From positions 1-24,415 of the IMG/VR virus record IMGVR_UViG_3300032736_000966: a DNA stretch of 24,415 nt. The stretch is one strand, 5' to 3'. This document shows positions 7,277 to 15,561 of this stretch, piece by piece (the stretch's first letter is position 1; each line of letters starts with the position of its first letter). The notes beneath the pieces were generated by a model. That model made no database searches. It was not told the DNA's origin and worked only from the letters and a program-made list of their open reading frames with translations. Position numbers and translations under genes: made by a program. Origin of the DNA: a virus.

Positions 7277-7723
7277 TTAGACGACCTGCACCACGGCCGC
7301 CTGGTTTTGCGAATCAGCCGGTGCGTAGCGCGGATTGACGCCGAGCAGCTGGGCACCCGTGATGCTGGCCGCTACACCGACGGTCAGTGCCACACGTATA
7401 AAACCAAACCCGTTCAACGTGTCGAGCTCTTCGGGCTTGAGGTTGATCAGCGCCTGCTTGTTGTCGCCCGTGGCTTTGACGATCTGGGTGATCGCGCGGC
7501 CAGCGACGTCCTTGGCGCCGGCGCCGGTACTGTCGGTCGCCTGTTGCAACTTCGCATCAACGGTGGCCAAGGTGCCCAGGACGCCGGTTTGCACTACCGC
7601 GAGCAACCCGTGGTGATTGGCAACGGACACCCAGCCCGTGGTGGCCGATCCGGCCGATTGACTGGCCGGATCGATGGTGGCGAGGATGGCGATCATCTCG
7701 CTGGCTTTAGAGTTTGTGAACAT
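7277..7723 (-). CDS. Unassigned virion-region protein between capsid and connector
   Basis: A 148-residue protein with low charge, rich in Ala, Thr, Val and Gly (SATTGWVSVANHHGLLAVVQTGVLGTLATVDAKLQQATDSTG). A strong ribosome binding site (TAGGAGATATCAG before ATG) suggests abundant product. It lies directly after the major capsid gene, where many HK97-type phages carry a capsid decoration protein or a small structural protein. The composition fits a virion component, but no family motif is recognised and the decoration role is only positional inference. The last residues (QNQAAVVQVV) run to a stop that abuts the connector ATG. Confidence 0.75.
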   Translation of the reverse strand: MFTNSKASEMIAILATIDPASQSAGSATTGWVSVANHHGLLAVVQTGVLGTLATVDAKLQQATDSTGAGAKDVAGRAITQIVKATGDNKQALINLKPEELDTLNGFGFIRVALTVGVAASITGAQLLGVNPRYAPADSQNQAAVVQVV

Positions 7724-7753
7724 CTGATATCTCCTAGTTGGTCAGGCGGCGCC

Positions 7754-9058
7754 TTAGCGCGCAGCCAGTTGAATAAACGGCGACAGAGTTGCCGTGCCCT
7801 TGGCCGGGGTGATCGGCGCTGCGATCTTCGATTGCCCGTCCATACGAAAGGTCGTGCGAAACGCCGTCATGTCCGCATCGAAATACAGATGCATCGAAGT
7901 CGCCGTCTGCATGCCGCCGGCCTTGGTGATGGTCTGGTAGTAGGACAAGTCCACCAGCAACACGTCACCTAGACTGGAGAACGTGTTCGCGTGCTGCGAC
8001 ACGATCACCGGGCGCCCGAGCAGCGTGCCGTAGGGCGAGACTTGAATGCCGCCCACCGCCAGACCGTTGGGCAGGTAGATCGGGTAGTTGCCGAGCGTCA
8101 GCGTAAAGAGTGCCGGCAGCACATCGTTGTTGATAATCCACACTGCACGTCCAAACGAACCGGAGGGCAAGCGCGAGATCATCTTGGCGAGATTCTGCGG
8201 CGAGAGCGTCTGCGTTGCCTGACTCGATTCCTTGGCCACGGTGACGACCGAGCCGCCGCTCATGCAGCCCATCGGCAAGCCCGCACCGGCGCCAAACAAG
8301 ATCGACTCGTTGGTCTTCCAGCGAATCGACAGCGCCACCTTCTCCGGCAGGTACGTGGTCAGCGCATTGGCGTCTTCCAGCAACTCATCGGTGGTGGGCA
8401 CCAGTGCCATGAGCTTTTTAAGCCGCAGCGTTGAAATGCCCAGCACCGGCTTTGTCGCGGTCGCCTGTGCGGCCTCTCCCTGCCAGTAGGCGCGGATGCC
8501 GTTGTTGCCCCAGGCGGTGGTCTCATCCTTTGGGAACGCCATGCTGTTGCCGCTAATCTCGACGTTGTCGGTCAGCGGCAGGAGCGAGTCTTCACCGGTC
8601 GAGAGCTTAAAAATATCCTGTGCAAACTGCGGCGGTACCAGAAAGCCGCCGTCCTGTCCGGCGGACTCGTTCGCAAAACTTGACGGCGCAGCCGCGTTCA
8701 TGCCGCCACCGATAAGCAAACGCCCATCGGGCGCCTTGCCGTATTTCTCGGCGTGATACACGGCCACCATGAATTCACCCACGTTGGCAAAGCCGTGCAT
8801 GGGATCGTTTTCGCGATGGTCGGTGACGATCGGCCCGATGGCGGCACTCGTGGCCAGACGCGCCTCTTCGGCAATCAGCGCCGCCTCGCGGTCAATCGCT
8901 GTGTAGGCCGCATCGATGCGCGCCCTAAGTGCATCGAAGGAAGTAACTTCCTCGTCATTGAGGTCCCGCTCTTCGCCGGCCGCAATATCCGTGATGCTGC
9001 GGGCTTCTTTAACCAGTGACGCTTTGCGAGCTTGAATCTCGCGCAATTGCTTACTCAT
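7754..9058 (-). CDS. HK97-fold major capsid protein
   Basis: A 434-residue protein. Residues about 1-75 form a charged coiled coil (MSKQLREIQARKASLVKEARSI..., DALRARIDAAYTAIDREAAL), the delta or internal scaffold domain normally removed by the prohead protease. The body has HK97-family features: GGFLVPPQF, then DETTAWGNNGIRAYWQGEAAQ, a spine-helix segment (LMALVPTTDELLEDANALTTYLPEKVA), and near the end DVLLVDLSYYQTITKAGG. The upstream neighbour is an S49 protease, its expected partner. A strong ribosome binding site (TTTTTGGAGAACC) precedes the ATG. A terminator-like hairpin separates it from the protease gene, which may tune the ratio of the two products. Confidence 0.95.
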   Translation of the reverse strand: MSKQLREIQARKASLVKEARSITDIAAGEERDLNDEEVTSFDALRARIDAAYTAIDREAALIAEEARLATSAAIGPIVTDHRENDPMHGFANVGEFMVAVYHAEKYGKAPDGRLLIGGGMNAAAPSSFANESAGQDGGFLVPPQFAQDIFKLSTGEDSLLPLTDNVEISGNSMAFPKDETTAWGNNGIRAYWQGEAAQATATKPVLGISTLRLKKLMALVPTTDELLEDANALTTYLPEKVALSIRWKTNESILFGAGAGLPMGCMSGGSVVTVAKESSQATQTLSPQNLAKMISRLPSGSFGRAVWIINNDVLPALFTLTLGNYPIYLPNGLAVGGIQVSPYGTLLGRPVIVSQHANTFSSLGDVLLVDLSYYQTITKAGGMQTATSMHLYFDADMTAFRTTFRMDGQSKIAAPITPAKGTATLSPFIQLAAR

Positions 9059-9109
9059 TGGTGGTTCTCCAAAAATTAAATCCGCATGAAGCGGGTAGGG
9101 GATAGACGT

Positions 9110-9130
9110 AAAAAAACCGCCAGGGGGCGG
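9110..9130 (-). terminator. Intrinsic terminator-like hairpin between protease and capsid genes
   Basis: On the minus strand CCGCC-CCCT-GGCGG (9130-9117) is followed by seven T residues. It lies downstream of the protease stop and upstream of the capsid start. A second small hairpin, CCGC-TTCAT-GCGG, follows before the capsid ribosome binding site. Read-through must still feed the capsid gene unless a promoter lies in the roughly 50 bases between, and I see no convincing one. Confidence 0.6.
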
Positions 9131-9206
9131 CTGCAGTGTGGTGCGACCAACGGGTCGCGTGATTACAAGGTGAATCTCAACGGAGACTCACCGGCACTAA
9201 TTTTGT

Positions 9207-10139
9207 TCAGACCAGAGCCAGCGCGTTTCGGGCTTGTGCCAGGCGTGAAGCCCGCGGCTTGGCCGGTGCGCTGGCCTTCGCCTGGCTGCGCATCTTCTTG
9301 ATGACCTCATCAAAAGTGGCGATGCCATCGACCATGTTCGCCGCAAGCGCTGCGTCTGCCCCGAGCACACGGCCTTGCCCCATCCCGTCGCGTACCTGTG
9401 ACGGCGGAACACCGCGCCCGCGCGCGACGGCTTTGGTAAAGGTGCTGTAGTAATCATCTACCCGAGACTGCATGAAGCCATGGGCCTCCTCATCCAGCGG
9501 GGCGTAGGGATTGCCCTCGAGTTTGAACTTGCCGGCCGAAATTAGGGTCGGTGTAACGCCGTCGGTGGCCATCGCCTGTGAGCAGTCAAAGTGCGCCTGC
9601 CACACGCCGATAGAACCGACCTCGCCACCCGGGGTGACATAGAGTTCTGCCGCCGAGCAACCAATCCAGTAGGCGGCCGAGGCGGCGAGGCTGTTGGCAA
9701 TCGCGACCACCGGCTTTTGTTTGCGGGCGGCGAGAATCTCGTCGGCCAGTTCCGCGACACCGTAGACGCTGCCGCCCGGACTGTCGATATCGATGAGGAT
9801 CTGGCTCACGGTGTCGTCGTTGAGTGCGTCGCGCAACGCCGCCGAAAACTGCTGCGTGCTGACACTGCCCGGACCCGAGACGTCGTCAACCATGTTGCCG
9901 CGCTGAGTAACGAGACCGTAGAGCGGCAGCACCGCAATCCCACCCCCCCCTGATGCGCTGACCGCCTGGCGCCGCGTTTCACGCGCAGCGCGTTCGACAT
10001 CGATGCGTGCGAATACCTCCGCCTCCGCCGGCACGCCTTGCGACCAGCGTGCGAGCACGCCCGCCACGGCATTGAGTCGCTCCGGCATCAGCGCCCACGG
10101 AGTGGACAGGAATTCCGCAATCAGTAGGTTTGTTTTCAT
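9207..10139 (-). CDS. Prohead protease, S49 (SppA/ClpP-fold) family
   Basis: The start is ATG 10139, sharing one base with the portal stop (TGATG), giving 310 residues; longer starts only read into portal coding sequence. It has the S49 core: VLPLYGLVTQRGN, ILIDIDSPGGSVYGVAELADEI, the serine loop ANSLAASAAYW (likely nucleophile Ser154), then GSIGVW, and the lysine region SAGKFKLEGNPYAP (catalytic Lys about 204-206). In phages with this layout the enzyme cleaves the capsid delta domain and scaffold within the prohead. It lies between portal and capsid genes, the canonical position. A run of glycines near residues 64-67 (coded by a C-rich tract at 9941-9950) is unusual but in frame. Confidence 0.92.
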   Translation of the reverse strand: MKTNLLIAEFLSTPWALMPERLNAVAGVLARWSQGVPAEAEVFARIDVERAARETRRQAVSASGGGGIAVLPLYGLVTQRGNMVDDVSGPGSVSTQQFSAALRDALNDDTVSQILIDIDSPGGSVYGVAELADEILAARKQKPVVAIANSLAASAAYWIGCSAAELYVTPGGEVGSIGVWQAHFDCSQAMATDGVTPTLISAGKFKLEGNPYAPLDEEAHGFMQSRVDDYYSTFTKAVARGRGVPPSQVRDGMGQGRVLGADAALAANMVDGIATFDEVIKKMRSQAKASAPAKPRASRLAQARNALALV

Positions 10140-11617
10140 CAGGTCATTCCCAAGGTCATTAGTGATTCGGTCAGCGCTGCTTCGCTCATCGGCGCGCAGG
10201 CCTGTGTGTTTGCCCATTCGTGCACGCGCGCCGCGGGCACCGCCAGCGCTTCGGCAATCTGCGCAATATCTTTTCCGTTCACCGCACCCGCACGGCTAAT
10301 CCGCCGCGCCCAGCGGGCGGCCGTGTTCGATACCAGCGCGTGAAAGCGTGCGGCAGTTTCATTAACGGGTTCGGCAACCTCCTGCGCTGGTGGCTCCACC
10401 TGGTCGGCGTCTATTTCAAGATCCTCCGCGGCACCTTCTTCAACCATGTTGAGCGGGCGCAGCGGTTCGTCCAGCCCCGTCAGCGGATTGAGGTTCTCTG
10501 CAATGCGCGCCTCGTTTCGCGTCAACCAGCCGTTCTGGATGCCGCTCTGGTAGTAGGTCGAGCGACTAGCGGCATCCCCGCGCATGAGATTGGCGAAATC
10601 GAACTCAATTTCTAACGCCTCGCCATCGAACAACAAGTCGGACTCGATGCTCGCTTCCCAGCGCTCGGCCCATGGCGTCATGGTGTGCATGACGAACTCC
10701 AGACTCTGCTGCTCGATGTTGGAGAAGGTCGCGCGCTCCAAGTCTGCAATCATGTGCGGCGGCACGCGAAACAAGCGCGCGATGTCGGTGATCTGGAATT
10801 TGCGCAGTTCCAGGAACTGCGCATCTTTGTTGGTGACGCCGACTTCGTGGAACTTCATGCCGTTTTCCAGCACTAGCACCTTGCCGCGGTTGGTGCCGGA
10901 CTGCGCACTCTGGTAGGACTCGCGAAATACTTTCTTGGCCTCCGAGTCTTTAAACGATCCTGGAAACTCAATCCAGCCCCCGGTGGGCTTCGCATCGTTG
11001 GCAAAGAACCGTGCGCCGTAGTCTTGTGCGGCCAGCGCCATGCCTAAACTTTCCCGCGCAAGATCAATCGGACTCAACCCCATCATGCCGTCCGATGACA
11101 GCCCGCGCAGATGCCAGATTTCACCGCGCGGCACCACCGATTCCTGCCCCTGGCGATCGGTCACGCGATAGCGGTAATCACCGGAGGGCAGCAACTCCAT
11201 GCGGATGCGGTCCGGGTGAATGGGACTCAATTGCGTGATTTCACCGCGCGCGTTGCTAACGACCCGGTTGTAAGCGTTGCCGCGCAGCACCAAGTGCCCC
11301 TGCAACATCTCGCGCCACTCGAAGGCGTTCTGAAACGGGTTAGGGCGTTTGGCAAGCAACGTGTATAGCCAGTGATCCTTGACCCTGTCCTTGCCGCCGT
11401 CCGCCCGCGGCCGGTACATAACGAAGGGCAGGGACGCCATGGTTTCGGACAAAATCCGTACGCACGCGTATACCGCGGCAAGACGCATCGAATGGTCTGC
11501 GGACACGCGAACGCCACTTCCAGTGCGCACAGAAACCGGCTCAAACCAGAAATCTCCCCACGGAGATCGGTCATCCGCAGAGGCGCGAAACCGATTGAAG
11601 AAGCTAAATATCCCCAT
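10139..11617 (-). CDS. Portal protein, HK97 family
   Basis: ATG 11617 overlaps the terminase stop as TGATG, giving 492 residues; a TTG one codon upstream is less likely. Family features include AVYACVRILSETMASLPFVMYR, then HLVLRGNAYNRVV, the stretch GEIWHLRGLSSDGMMGLSPIDLARES, and IARLFRVPPHMIADLERATFSNIEQQSLEFV. The protein forms the dodecameric ring at one capsid vertex through which DNA is packaged and ejected. Beyond the usual core (to about residue 405) there is a C-terminal extension of about 85 residues with an acidic Pro-rich linker and a helical domain (AARFHALVSNTAARWARRIS), found in a subset of HK97-like portals. Confidence 0.95.
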   Translation of the reverse strand: MGIFSFFNRFRASADDRSPWGDFWFEPVSVRTGSGVRVSADHSMRLAAVYACVRILSETMASLPFVMYRPRADGGKDRVKDHWLYTLLAKRPNPFQNAFEWREMLQGHLVLRGNAYNRVVSNARGEITQLSPIHPDRIRMELLPSGDYRYRVTDRQGQESVVPRGEIWHLRGLSSDGMMGLSPIDLARESLGMALAAQDYGARFFANDAKPTGGWIEFPGSFKDSEAKKVFRESYQSAQSGTNRGKVLVLENGMKFHEVGVTNKDAQFLELRKFQITDIARLFRVPPHMIADLERATFSNIEQQSLEFVMHTMTPWAERWEASIESDLLFDGEALEIEFDFANLMRGDAASRSTYYQSGIQNGWLTRNEARIAENLNPLTGLDEPLRPLNMVEEGAAEDLEIDADQVEPPAQEVAEPVNETAARFHALVSNTAARWARRISRAGAVNGKDIAQIAEALAVPAARVHEWANTQACAPMSEAALTESLMTLGMT

Positions 11618-13368
11618 CAAAGCGCCAGCAACTCATAGTCCGCCCCGATTACCAGTGATTGCCCGGGCGTGATCGCGCGCGACAATCCCATGATCAGCGC
11701 CACGATGCCGTCGATCTTGTTCTCCGGACGCTCCTTGCGCGGATAGATGTTGTCTTTCGCATCCAGGTGCGCCACCACGTTGCTCGCCATCCAGCCGAGC
11801 ACCGGGTCGCCGTCGTGGATCAATTTGCCCTGCAGCACCAACGCTTCGAGCGTCTTCATCGGCTCTGAGAAATTGAGCACCGTCGGACGCACTTCGATCA
11901 TTGGCATCCCCTCGCTCAGCATTCGTGTGGATAACTGTGTGTCCTGAAACGGATCGAAGGCCACCGCCTGTACCGAGTGCCTAGACACGAAATCAATCAG
12001 GTCGGCCTCGATCCAGCCAAAGTCGATCACATTACCCGGCGTGACCGTCAGGCGCCCCGCATTCATCCAGCCTTGATACTGGCTATTACCGTTGGCGTGC
12101 ACCGTGTCCTCTGGCAGGTAGTAGCGCCCGAACACCGCATAGGCCCCCTCGATCTCCGGGTGCGCGAACACCAGCACCAAGGCTGCGATATCGGTCTTGC
12201 TCGCCAGATCCAAGCCGATCCAGCACGGCTGTCCGGCATACGCCGCAAGCGTCAGGCTAGGGTTTGCACACCGGTCCCAAGCGCGCATGTCCATCCACGA
12301 GCTGTCCGCGTTGACCCATTCGTTTAAGTGCTTGGTCTTAAAATTGTTGACTGCGCTGGGCAACTGCATGGCTTTGGCCTGCAGCGGCAGCAGCACCTCG
12401 GGTCGCACCGAGACACCCCAGTTGGGGTTAGCTTTGATCAGGGACGCTTCGGTGACCCAGTCGTCCCCCTCATCAATGCCGTAAATAATCCCGAACTGGC
12501 TGTCGTCCTCGAACACGCCATCGAGCAAGCGCGTCACGAACGTGCGCACCTCGTAGCAGATCCCCGCGCGGTTGCTGCCGGCGGTGGTGATCACCCACAA
12601 GAGCGAGTTGTCGCGCTTGCCGGTGCCGGTTTCGACCACGTCGTAGACGGTGCGCGTTTTATGTGCGTGCAGTTCATCGATGCAGCCGAAGTGAATGTTC
12701 AGGCCGTCGAGCGTAGATCCTTCGGCGGAGAGCGCTTCGAACTTGGATCCAGTGCGGATCACGTTGATGTTGTGCGCGTTCACCTCAATGCCAAAGGCAC
12801 TGCGAAACGATCGATCCGCACGCGCCATCGACTGCGCATCCCCAAACACGATGCGCGCTTGGTCCCGCGTGGTTGCCAGCGAATAAACCTCAGCACCGCC
12901 TTCACCATCGGCGGTCAGCATGTACAGGCCCACCGCGGAAGAAACCGCAGATTTCCCATTGCCGCGCGGCACTTCCACGAGGCAGCGCCGAAAGCGGCGC
13001 CGACCATTAGGCTTTACCCAACCGAATACGGTCGTCAGAATAAAAACCTGCCACGGCTCAAGGTGTAGCAAGGTTCCAGTGAGCGGCCCCTTGATATGGC
13101 TTAGGCATTCAACAAATGCGCACACCCGGTCAGCCGGTCGGTAGCGCTGGCCGGCAGCATCGGTCAGTACCGGATTGAAGCGGTAAGCACTGGCCTTGCC
13201 TTTGAAGCTGCGCAAATCGTTGACCTGACGCTGGCAGGCCTGCCTGACATACTTGCCTGCCAGGATCTGGCCGCCAATAACTGCCTTCGCGTATTGCAGG
13301 GCGACTTTTGCATAGTCCTTTTGTCGATCAGGCCCTGCCAAGTCGACTCCACGCGTTGTCGTCTTCAC
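11617..13368 (-). CDS. terL: Terminase large subunit
   Basis: A 583-residue packaging motor. Walker A is VPRGNGKS at residues 133-140 and Walker B is HFGCIDE at 226-232, with catalytic Glu 232. The nuclease domain begins GLDLASKTD (385-393, likely metal-binding Asp387), with further acidic positions in VAFDPFQDTQ and ENKIDGIVALIM. This is the HK97/P27-associated TerL family that usually pairs with an HNH protein. It starts at GTG 13368, overlapping the small subunit gene by 41 bases; no alternative start near the conserved N-terminus is better. It cuts concatemers at cos and pumps DNA into the prohead with ATP. Confidence 0.95.
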   Translation of the reverse strand: MKTTTRGVDLAGPDRQKDYAKVALQYAKAVIGGQILAGKYVRQACQRQVNDLRSFKGKASAYRFNPVLTDAAGQRYRPADRVCAFVECLSHIKGPLTGTLLHLEPWQVFILTTVFGWVKPNGRRRFRRCLVEVPRGNGKSAVSSAVGLYMLTADGEGGAEVYSLATTRDQARIVFGDAQSMARADRSFRSAFGIEVNAHNINVIRTGSKFEALSAEGSTLDGLNIHFGCIDELHAHKTRTVYDVVETGTGKRDNSLLWVITTAGSNRAGICYEVRTFVTRLLDGVFEDDSQFGIIYGIDEGDDWVTEASLIKANPNWGVSVRPEVLLPLQAKAMQLPSAVNNFKTKHLNEWVNADSSWMDMRAWDRCANPSLTLAAYAGQPCWIGLDLASKTDIAALVLVFAHPEIEGAYAVFGRYYLPEDTVHANGNSQYQGWMNAGRLTVTPGNVIDFGWIEADLIDFVSRHSVQAVAFDPFQDTQLSTRMLSEGMPMIEVRPTVLNFSEPMKTLEALVLQGKLIHDGDPVLGWMASNVVAHLDAKDNIYPRKERPENKIDGIVALIMGLSRAITPGQSLVIGADYELLAL

Positions 13369-13828
13369 CCGCCGCTTCCAACGCGCCGATGCGTGAGCGC
13401 GCAGCCGGGGTGAATCCGAGTTCAGCGGCCAACACCATCATGTCCTTCAGGTAAGCGCGGGCAACCGCGGAATACGGGTTATGCATGATCGGACGGTGCG
13501 CCATCGGTACATCGGCCAACTTCATGCCGCGTACCGGAATGACGTCGGATTTAGCTGCCAACCGGATGTTGTGCTCATAACGTGCCGCCGCGTTGGCCCA
13601 GGCCGCCAGCAGGTAGACGTCTAATTTCTTAATCAATGTGCGCGGCGCATGCGCGAACGCGTAGTCCCAGTAGCTCGCCGCTTCCTCCAGCAGCATCGTA
13701 GGCCGATCGCAAGCAAGGGCCTCGTCCTGGCGCAGCACGCGGGCGGTGGTATTGAGCGGGCGTTTCCCGGGATTGCCGCGAACCAACTTCAATTCAATCG
13801 GGCTGGGTTTTCTGCCGCGTGTGGCCAT
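13328..13828 (-). CDS. terS: Terminase small subunit, P27 family
   Basis: A 166-residue protein with the P27-family start MATRGRKPSPIELKLVRGNPGKRPLN, a middle helical block (DYAFAHAPRTLIKKLDVYLLAAWANAAARYEHNI), and the conserved C-terminal pattern NPYSAVARAYLKDMMVLAAELGFTPAARSRI. It recognises the packaging site and recruits TerL. It is the first gene of the compact late morphogenesis operon. About 160 bases of non-coding sequence with a 21-base inverted repeat separate it from the HNH gene, which is the arrangement seen where the packaging site of HNH-type phages is often found. No clear Shine-Dalgarno sequence is visible. Confidence 0.93.
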   Translation of the reverse strand: MATRGRKPSPIELKLVRGNPGKRPLNTTARVLRQDEALACDRPTMLLEEAASYWDYAFAHAPRTLIKKLDVYLLAAWANAAARYEHNIRLAAKSDVIPVRGMKLADVPMAHRPIMHNPYSAVARAYLKDMMVLAAELGFTPAARSRIGALEAAGEDDNAWSRLGRA

Positions 13829-13947
13829 AGTGGTTTTCGATCAATGCTAATTGGGGGTTTGGTGTTGCCCTCGATAGGGGGTAATGAATATCGCGCACGC
13901 AAAAATCTGTGCAGGCGAGCGCATCTCATTGATTTTAATGTAGATAT

Positions 13948-13968
13948 TAGACCCCCCTAGGGGGTCTA
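13948..13968. repeat. 9-bp-arm inverted repeat between HNH and small terminase genes
   Basis: TAGACCCCC and GGGGGTCTA flank the spacer CTA. It is perfectly symmetric, G/C rich in the arms and lacks a T tract, so it is unlikely to be an intrinsic terminator. It lies in the 160-base gap between the HNH endonuclease and P27 terminase genes. A packaging (cos/pac) site or regulator binding site are the main possibilities. Confidence 0.8.
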
Positions 13969-13988
13969 TGGGCAGGTCGTGGTGCGCG

Positions 13989-14354
13989 TTAGCGCTTGCG
14001 TGCCGTTTCACGCGCGGTCTTGCGGTTGTGGCAGGAAATGCACAACGATTGCAGCCCGGCAGCATCAAAGCGTGCGCCGCCGTCCTTCAACGGCACCACG
14101 TGATCTGCCACCACGGCCGCCACAACGCGCCCACGTGCCGCACACACACCGCACACCGGGTGCTCGCGCAGGAACGCGGCACGCACGCCACGCCACCGCG
14201 CTGACTGATAGAAACCCACCTCCGCATCAAACCCGCGCCGTGCGCGCCCGTAATCACGATGCACCGCAACACGGTGCTGGTCGCAGTAGCCGGGCACTGG
14301 CACGACTGCCGCACAACCCGGGTATCGGCACGGCGTGGGCGCTTTGCGGGGCAT
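13989..14354 (-). CDS. HNH endonuclease of the packaging module
   Basis: Starting at ATG 14354 (MPRKAPTPCRYPGC) gives 121 residues; an ATG at 14384 would add ten less typical residues, and neither start has a clear ribosome binding site. It has zinc-knuckle cysteines (CRYPGC with YCDQH, and CGVCAARG with LCISCH) and the HNH core ADHVVPLKDGG ... LQSLCISCHNRKTA, where the DH pair, the Asn and the last His form the metal site. Related proteins beside P27/HK97 terminases are needed with TerS and TerL for specific cos cleavage, and that role is likely here given the neighbouring genes. Confidence 0.92.
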   Translation of the reverse strand: MPRKAPTPCRYPGCAAVVPVPGYCDQHRVAVHRDYGRARRGFDAEVGFYQSARWRGVRAAFLREHPVCGVCAARGRVVAAVVADHVVPLKDGGARFDAAGLQSLCISCHNRKTARETARKR

Positions 14355-14374
14355 GGTTTGCGGTCCCGATTTAG

Positions 14375-14413
14375 TTGCAATCATTTTGCAAGAACCGCTT
14401 GCCTTCGTTGCAA
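14375..14413. repeat. Three phased TTGCAA palindromes upstream of the plus-strand island
   Basis: TTGCAA, itself palindromic, occurs at 14375, 14386 and 14408, with start-to-start spacing of 11 and 22 bases, that is one and two helical turns. They lie between the divergent HNH gene and the plus-strand gene at 14460. They could be regulator half-sites, but chance cannot be excluded. Confidence 0.3.
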
Positions 14414-14459
14414 ATCGAAGCGTTCATGCCAATGTCATCAACACACAAGGAGTAACGCA

Positions 14460-14657
14460 ATGTCCTACACCACGCAGCAGTTCACCGTTGACGAAACCGG
14501 CTTCATCCAGATCGCCTTGACCAAGGTCCTCGCCGCGGTCGCGCGCGGGGAGTTGGACCTCAACCGGCTGGCGAAAGAAGAGCTCGCCGCACGCGGCCTC
14601 AACGATCAGGGCAACTGGATCGGCTTTGACGCCGCCAAGAAACACCACAACGTTTGA
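14460..14657 (+). CDS. Small conserved accessory protein
   Basis: A 65-residue acidic-to-neutral protein (MSYTTQQFTVDETGFIQIAL..., ending WIGFDAAKKHHNV). The ATG has a good ribosome binding site (AAGGAGTAACGCA). Similar small proteins with an ELDLNRLA(K)EELAARGLN core occur in proteobacterial mobile elements; no biochemical function is known to me. It begins a plus-strand run of small genes transcribed away from the HNH gene. The next gene starts 12 bases after its stop. Confidence 0.8.
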   Translation: MSYTTQQFTVDETGFIQIALTKVLAAVARGELDLNRLAKEELAARGLNDQGNWIGFDAAKKHHNV

Positions 14658-14668
14658 GGGACGCGACC

Positions 14669-14866
14669 ATGGATAACCAAGCACGAGATCAACAACTTCA
14701 AACCATCGCGACAGACCATTTGTTCATCGAAACGCTTGAGACACGCAACAGCGACCGGCTGGACTTTCACGACGTGAGCGTCTGGGCCGTCAAGGCGGCA
14801 CTACAAGCTGCATTCGAAGCCGGGCAGCAATCAAACCTCACCAACAACAATCAGGAGACCGCATGA
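14669..14866 (+). CDS. DUF6900-like small protein
   Basis: A 65-residue protein from ATG 14669 with GAGGGA upstream. The central sequence IETLETRNSDRLDFHDVSVWAVKAALQAAFEAG is the hallmark of a small helical family (DUF6900) common on plasmids and integrated elements of proteobacteria, function unknown. Its stop overlaps the following ATG (ATGA), so it is co-translated with the DUF3489 gene, a pairing I recall from other mobile elements. The first ten residues and last ten are variable and polar. Confidence 0.8.
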   Translation: MDNQARDQQLQTIATDHLFIETLETRNSDRLDFHDVSVWAVKAALQAAFEAGQQSNLTNNNQETA

Positions 14867-15306
14867 AACTCTCAGACAGCCAGACCGTTTTACTCAAAGC
14901 CGCATCGATTCATCCGAAACGCCTGCTAACCGATTTCCCCGCGAAGCTCAAGGGCGGCGCGCTCATCAAGGTGCTCACGAGCCTTGGCAACGCGGGCCTG
15001 ATCGCACCGCACAGCAAGACCAATAGCGGCACAACGCAGTTTTGCATCACCAGCGCAGGGCTTGAGGCGATTGGCATCACACCGCGCGCGACGCCGGTGT
15101 TGCGTGCGAACAGCAAGCAGGCGCAAGTGCTCGCGATGTTGCGCCGACCAGAAGGTGCGACGCTTGCGCAAATTTGCGCATGCACCGGATGGCAACAGCA
15201 CACGGTGAGGGGGACGTTCGCAGGTGCGTTTAAAAAGAAGCTCGGCCTCACCATCGACTCCACCAAAGAAGCCGGTGGCGAGCGTATTTACCGCTTAGCT
15301 GGTTGA
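14863..15306 (+). CDS. DUF3489 winged-helix-like protein
   Basis: A 147-residue basic protein. The N-terminal half (SDSQTVLLKAASIHPKRLLTDFP, ALIKVLTSLGNAGLIAPH) looks like a winged helix. The C-terminal half is a clear DUF3489 domain: SKQAQVLAMLRRPEGATLAQIC, then TGWQQHTVRGTFAGAFKKKLGL and a final GGERIYRL. It is probably a small DNA-binding or regulatory protein; its targets are unknown. It overlaps the upstream gene by ATGA. DUF3489 genes are frequent cargo in proteobacterial prophages and plasmids. A function in phage development is not shown by the sequence. Confidence 0.88.
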   Translation: MKLSDSQTVLLKAASIHPKRLLTDFPAKLKGGALIKVLTSLGNAGLIAPHSKTNSGTTQFCITSAGLEAIGITPRATPVLRANSKQAQVLAMLRRPEGATLAQICACTGWQQHTVRGTFAGAFKKKLGLTIDSTKEAGGERIYRLAG

Positions 15307-15317
15307 TAAGGACGACA

Positions 15318-15545
15318 ATGAAACTCATCACCATCCTCCAATCCCTGCGTGAACTCCCGCGCCCTCTCAGCGACGAAGAGAATCTATACCTTGATCACAT
15401 CACAGATGAAATCAGACGTGCGCCAAGCGACGCCGCGCGATGGCGCATCCTTGAGCGCGAGGGCATCAACCGGCCTGACGTGATGGCTTTTGATCAAGAT
15501 ATCCTTGCCACGCTCACCACGTTACGTCGCGCAACGATGAACTGA
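15318..15545 (+). CDS. Small hypothetical protein
   Basis: A 75-residue protein from ATG 15318, preceded by AAGGA; a TTG at 15303 overlapping the previous stop is less likely. It is helical and charged (LRELPRPLSDEENLYLDHITDEIRRAPSDAARWRILEREG). I do not recognise a family. It is the last gene of the small-gene run before the BrnTA promoter, and 11 bases separate the preceding stop from its start, so it is probably in the same operon. Confidence 0.7.
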   Translation: MKLITILQSLRELPRPLSDEENLYLDHITDEIRRAPSDAARWRILEREGINRPDVMAFDQDILATLTTLRRATMN

Positions 15546-15561
15546 TCAATTTCGGCGACGA

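Noticed and set aside
7211-7972. 253-residue plus-strand open frame
   Set aside because: Antisense to the connector, the gene at 7277-7723 and the capsid gene; shadow frame of GC-rich coding DNA.
13847-14068. 73-residue minus-strand open frame between HNH and terS
   Set aside because: It overlaps the HNH coding end and the palindrome, and no recognisable domain or ribosome binding site is present.
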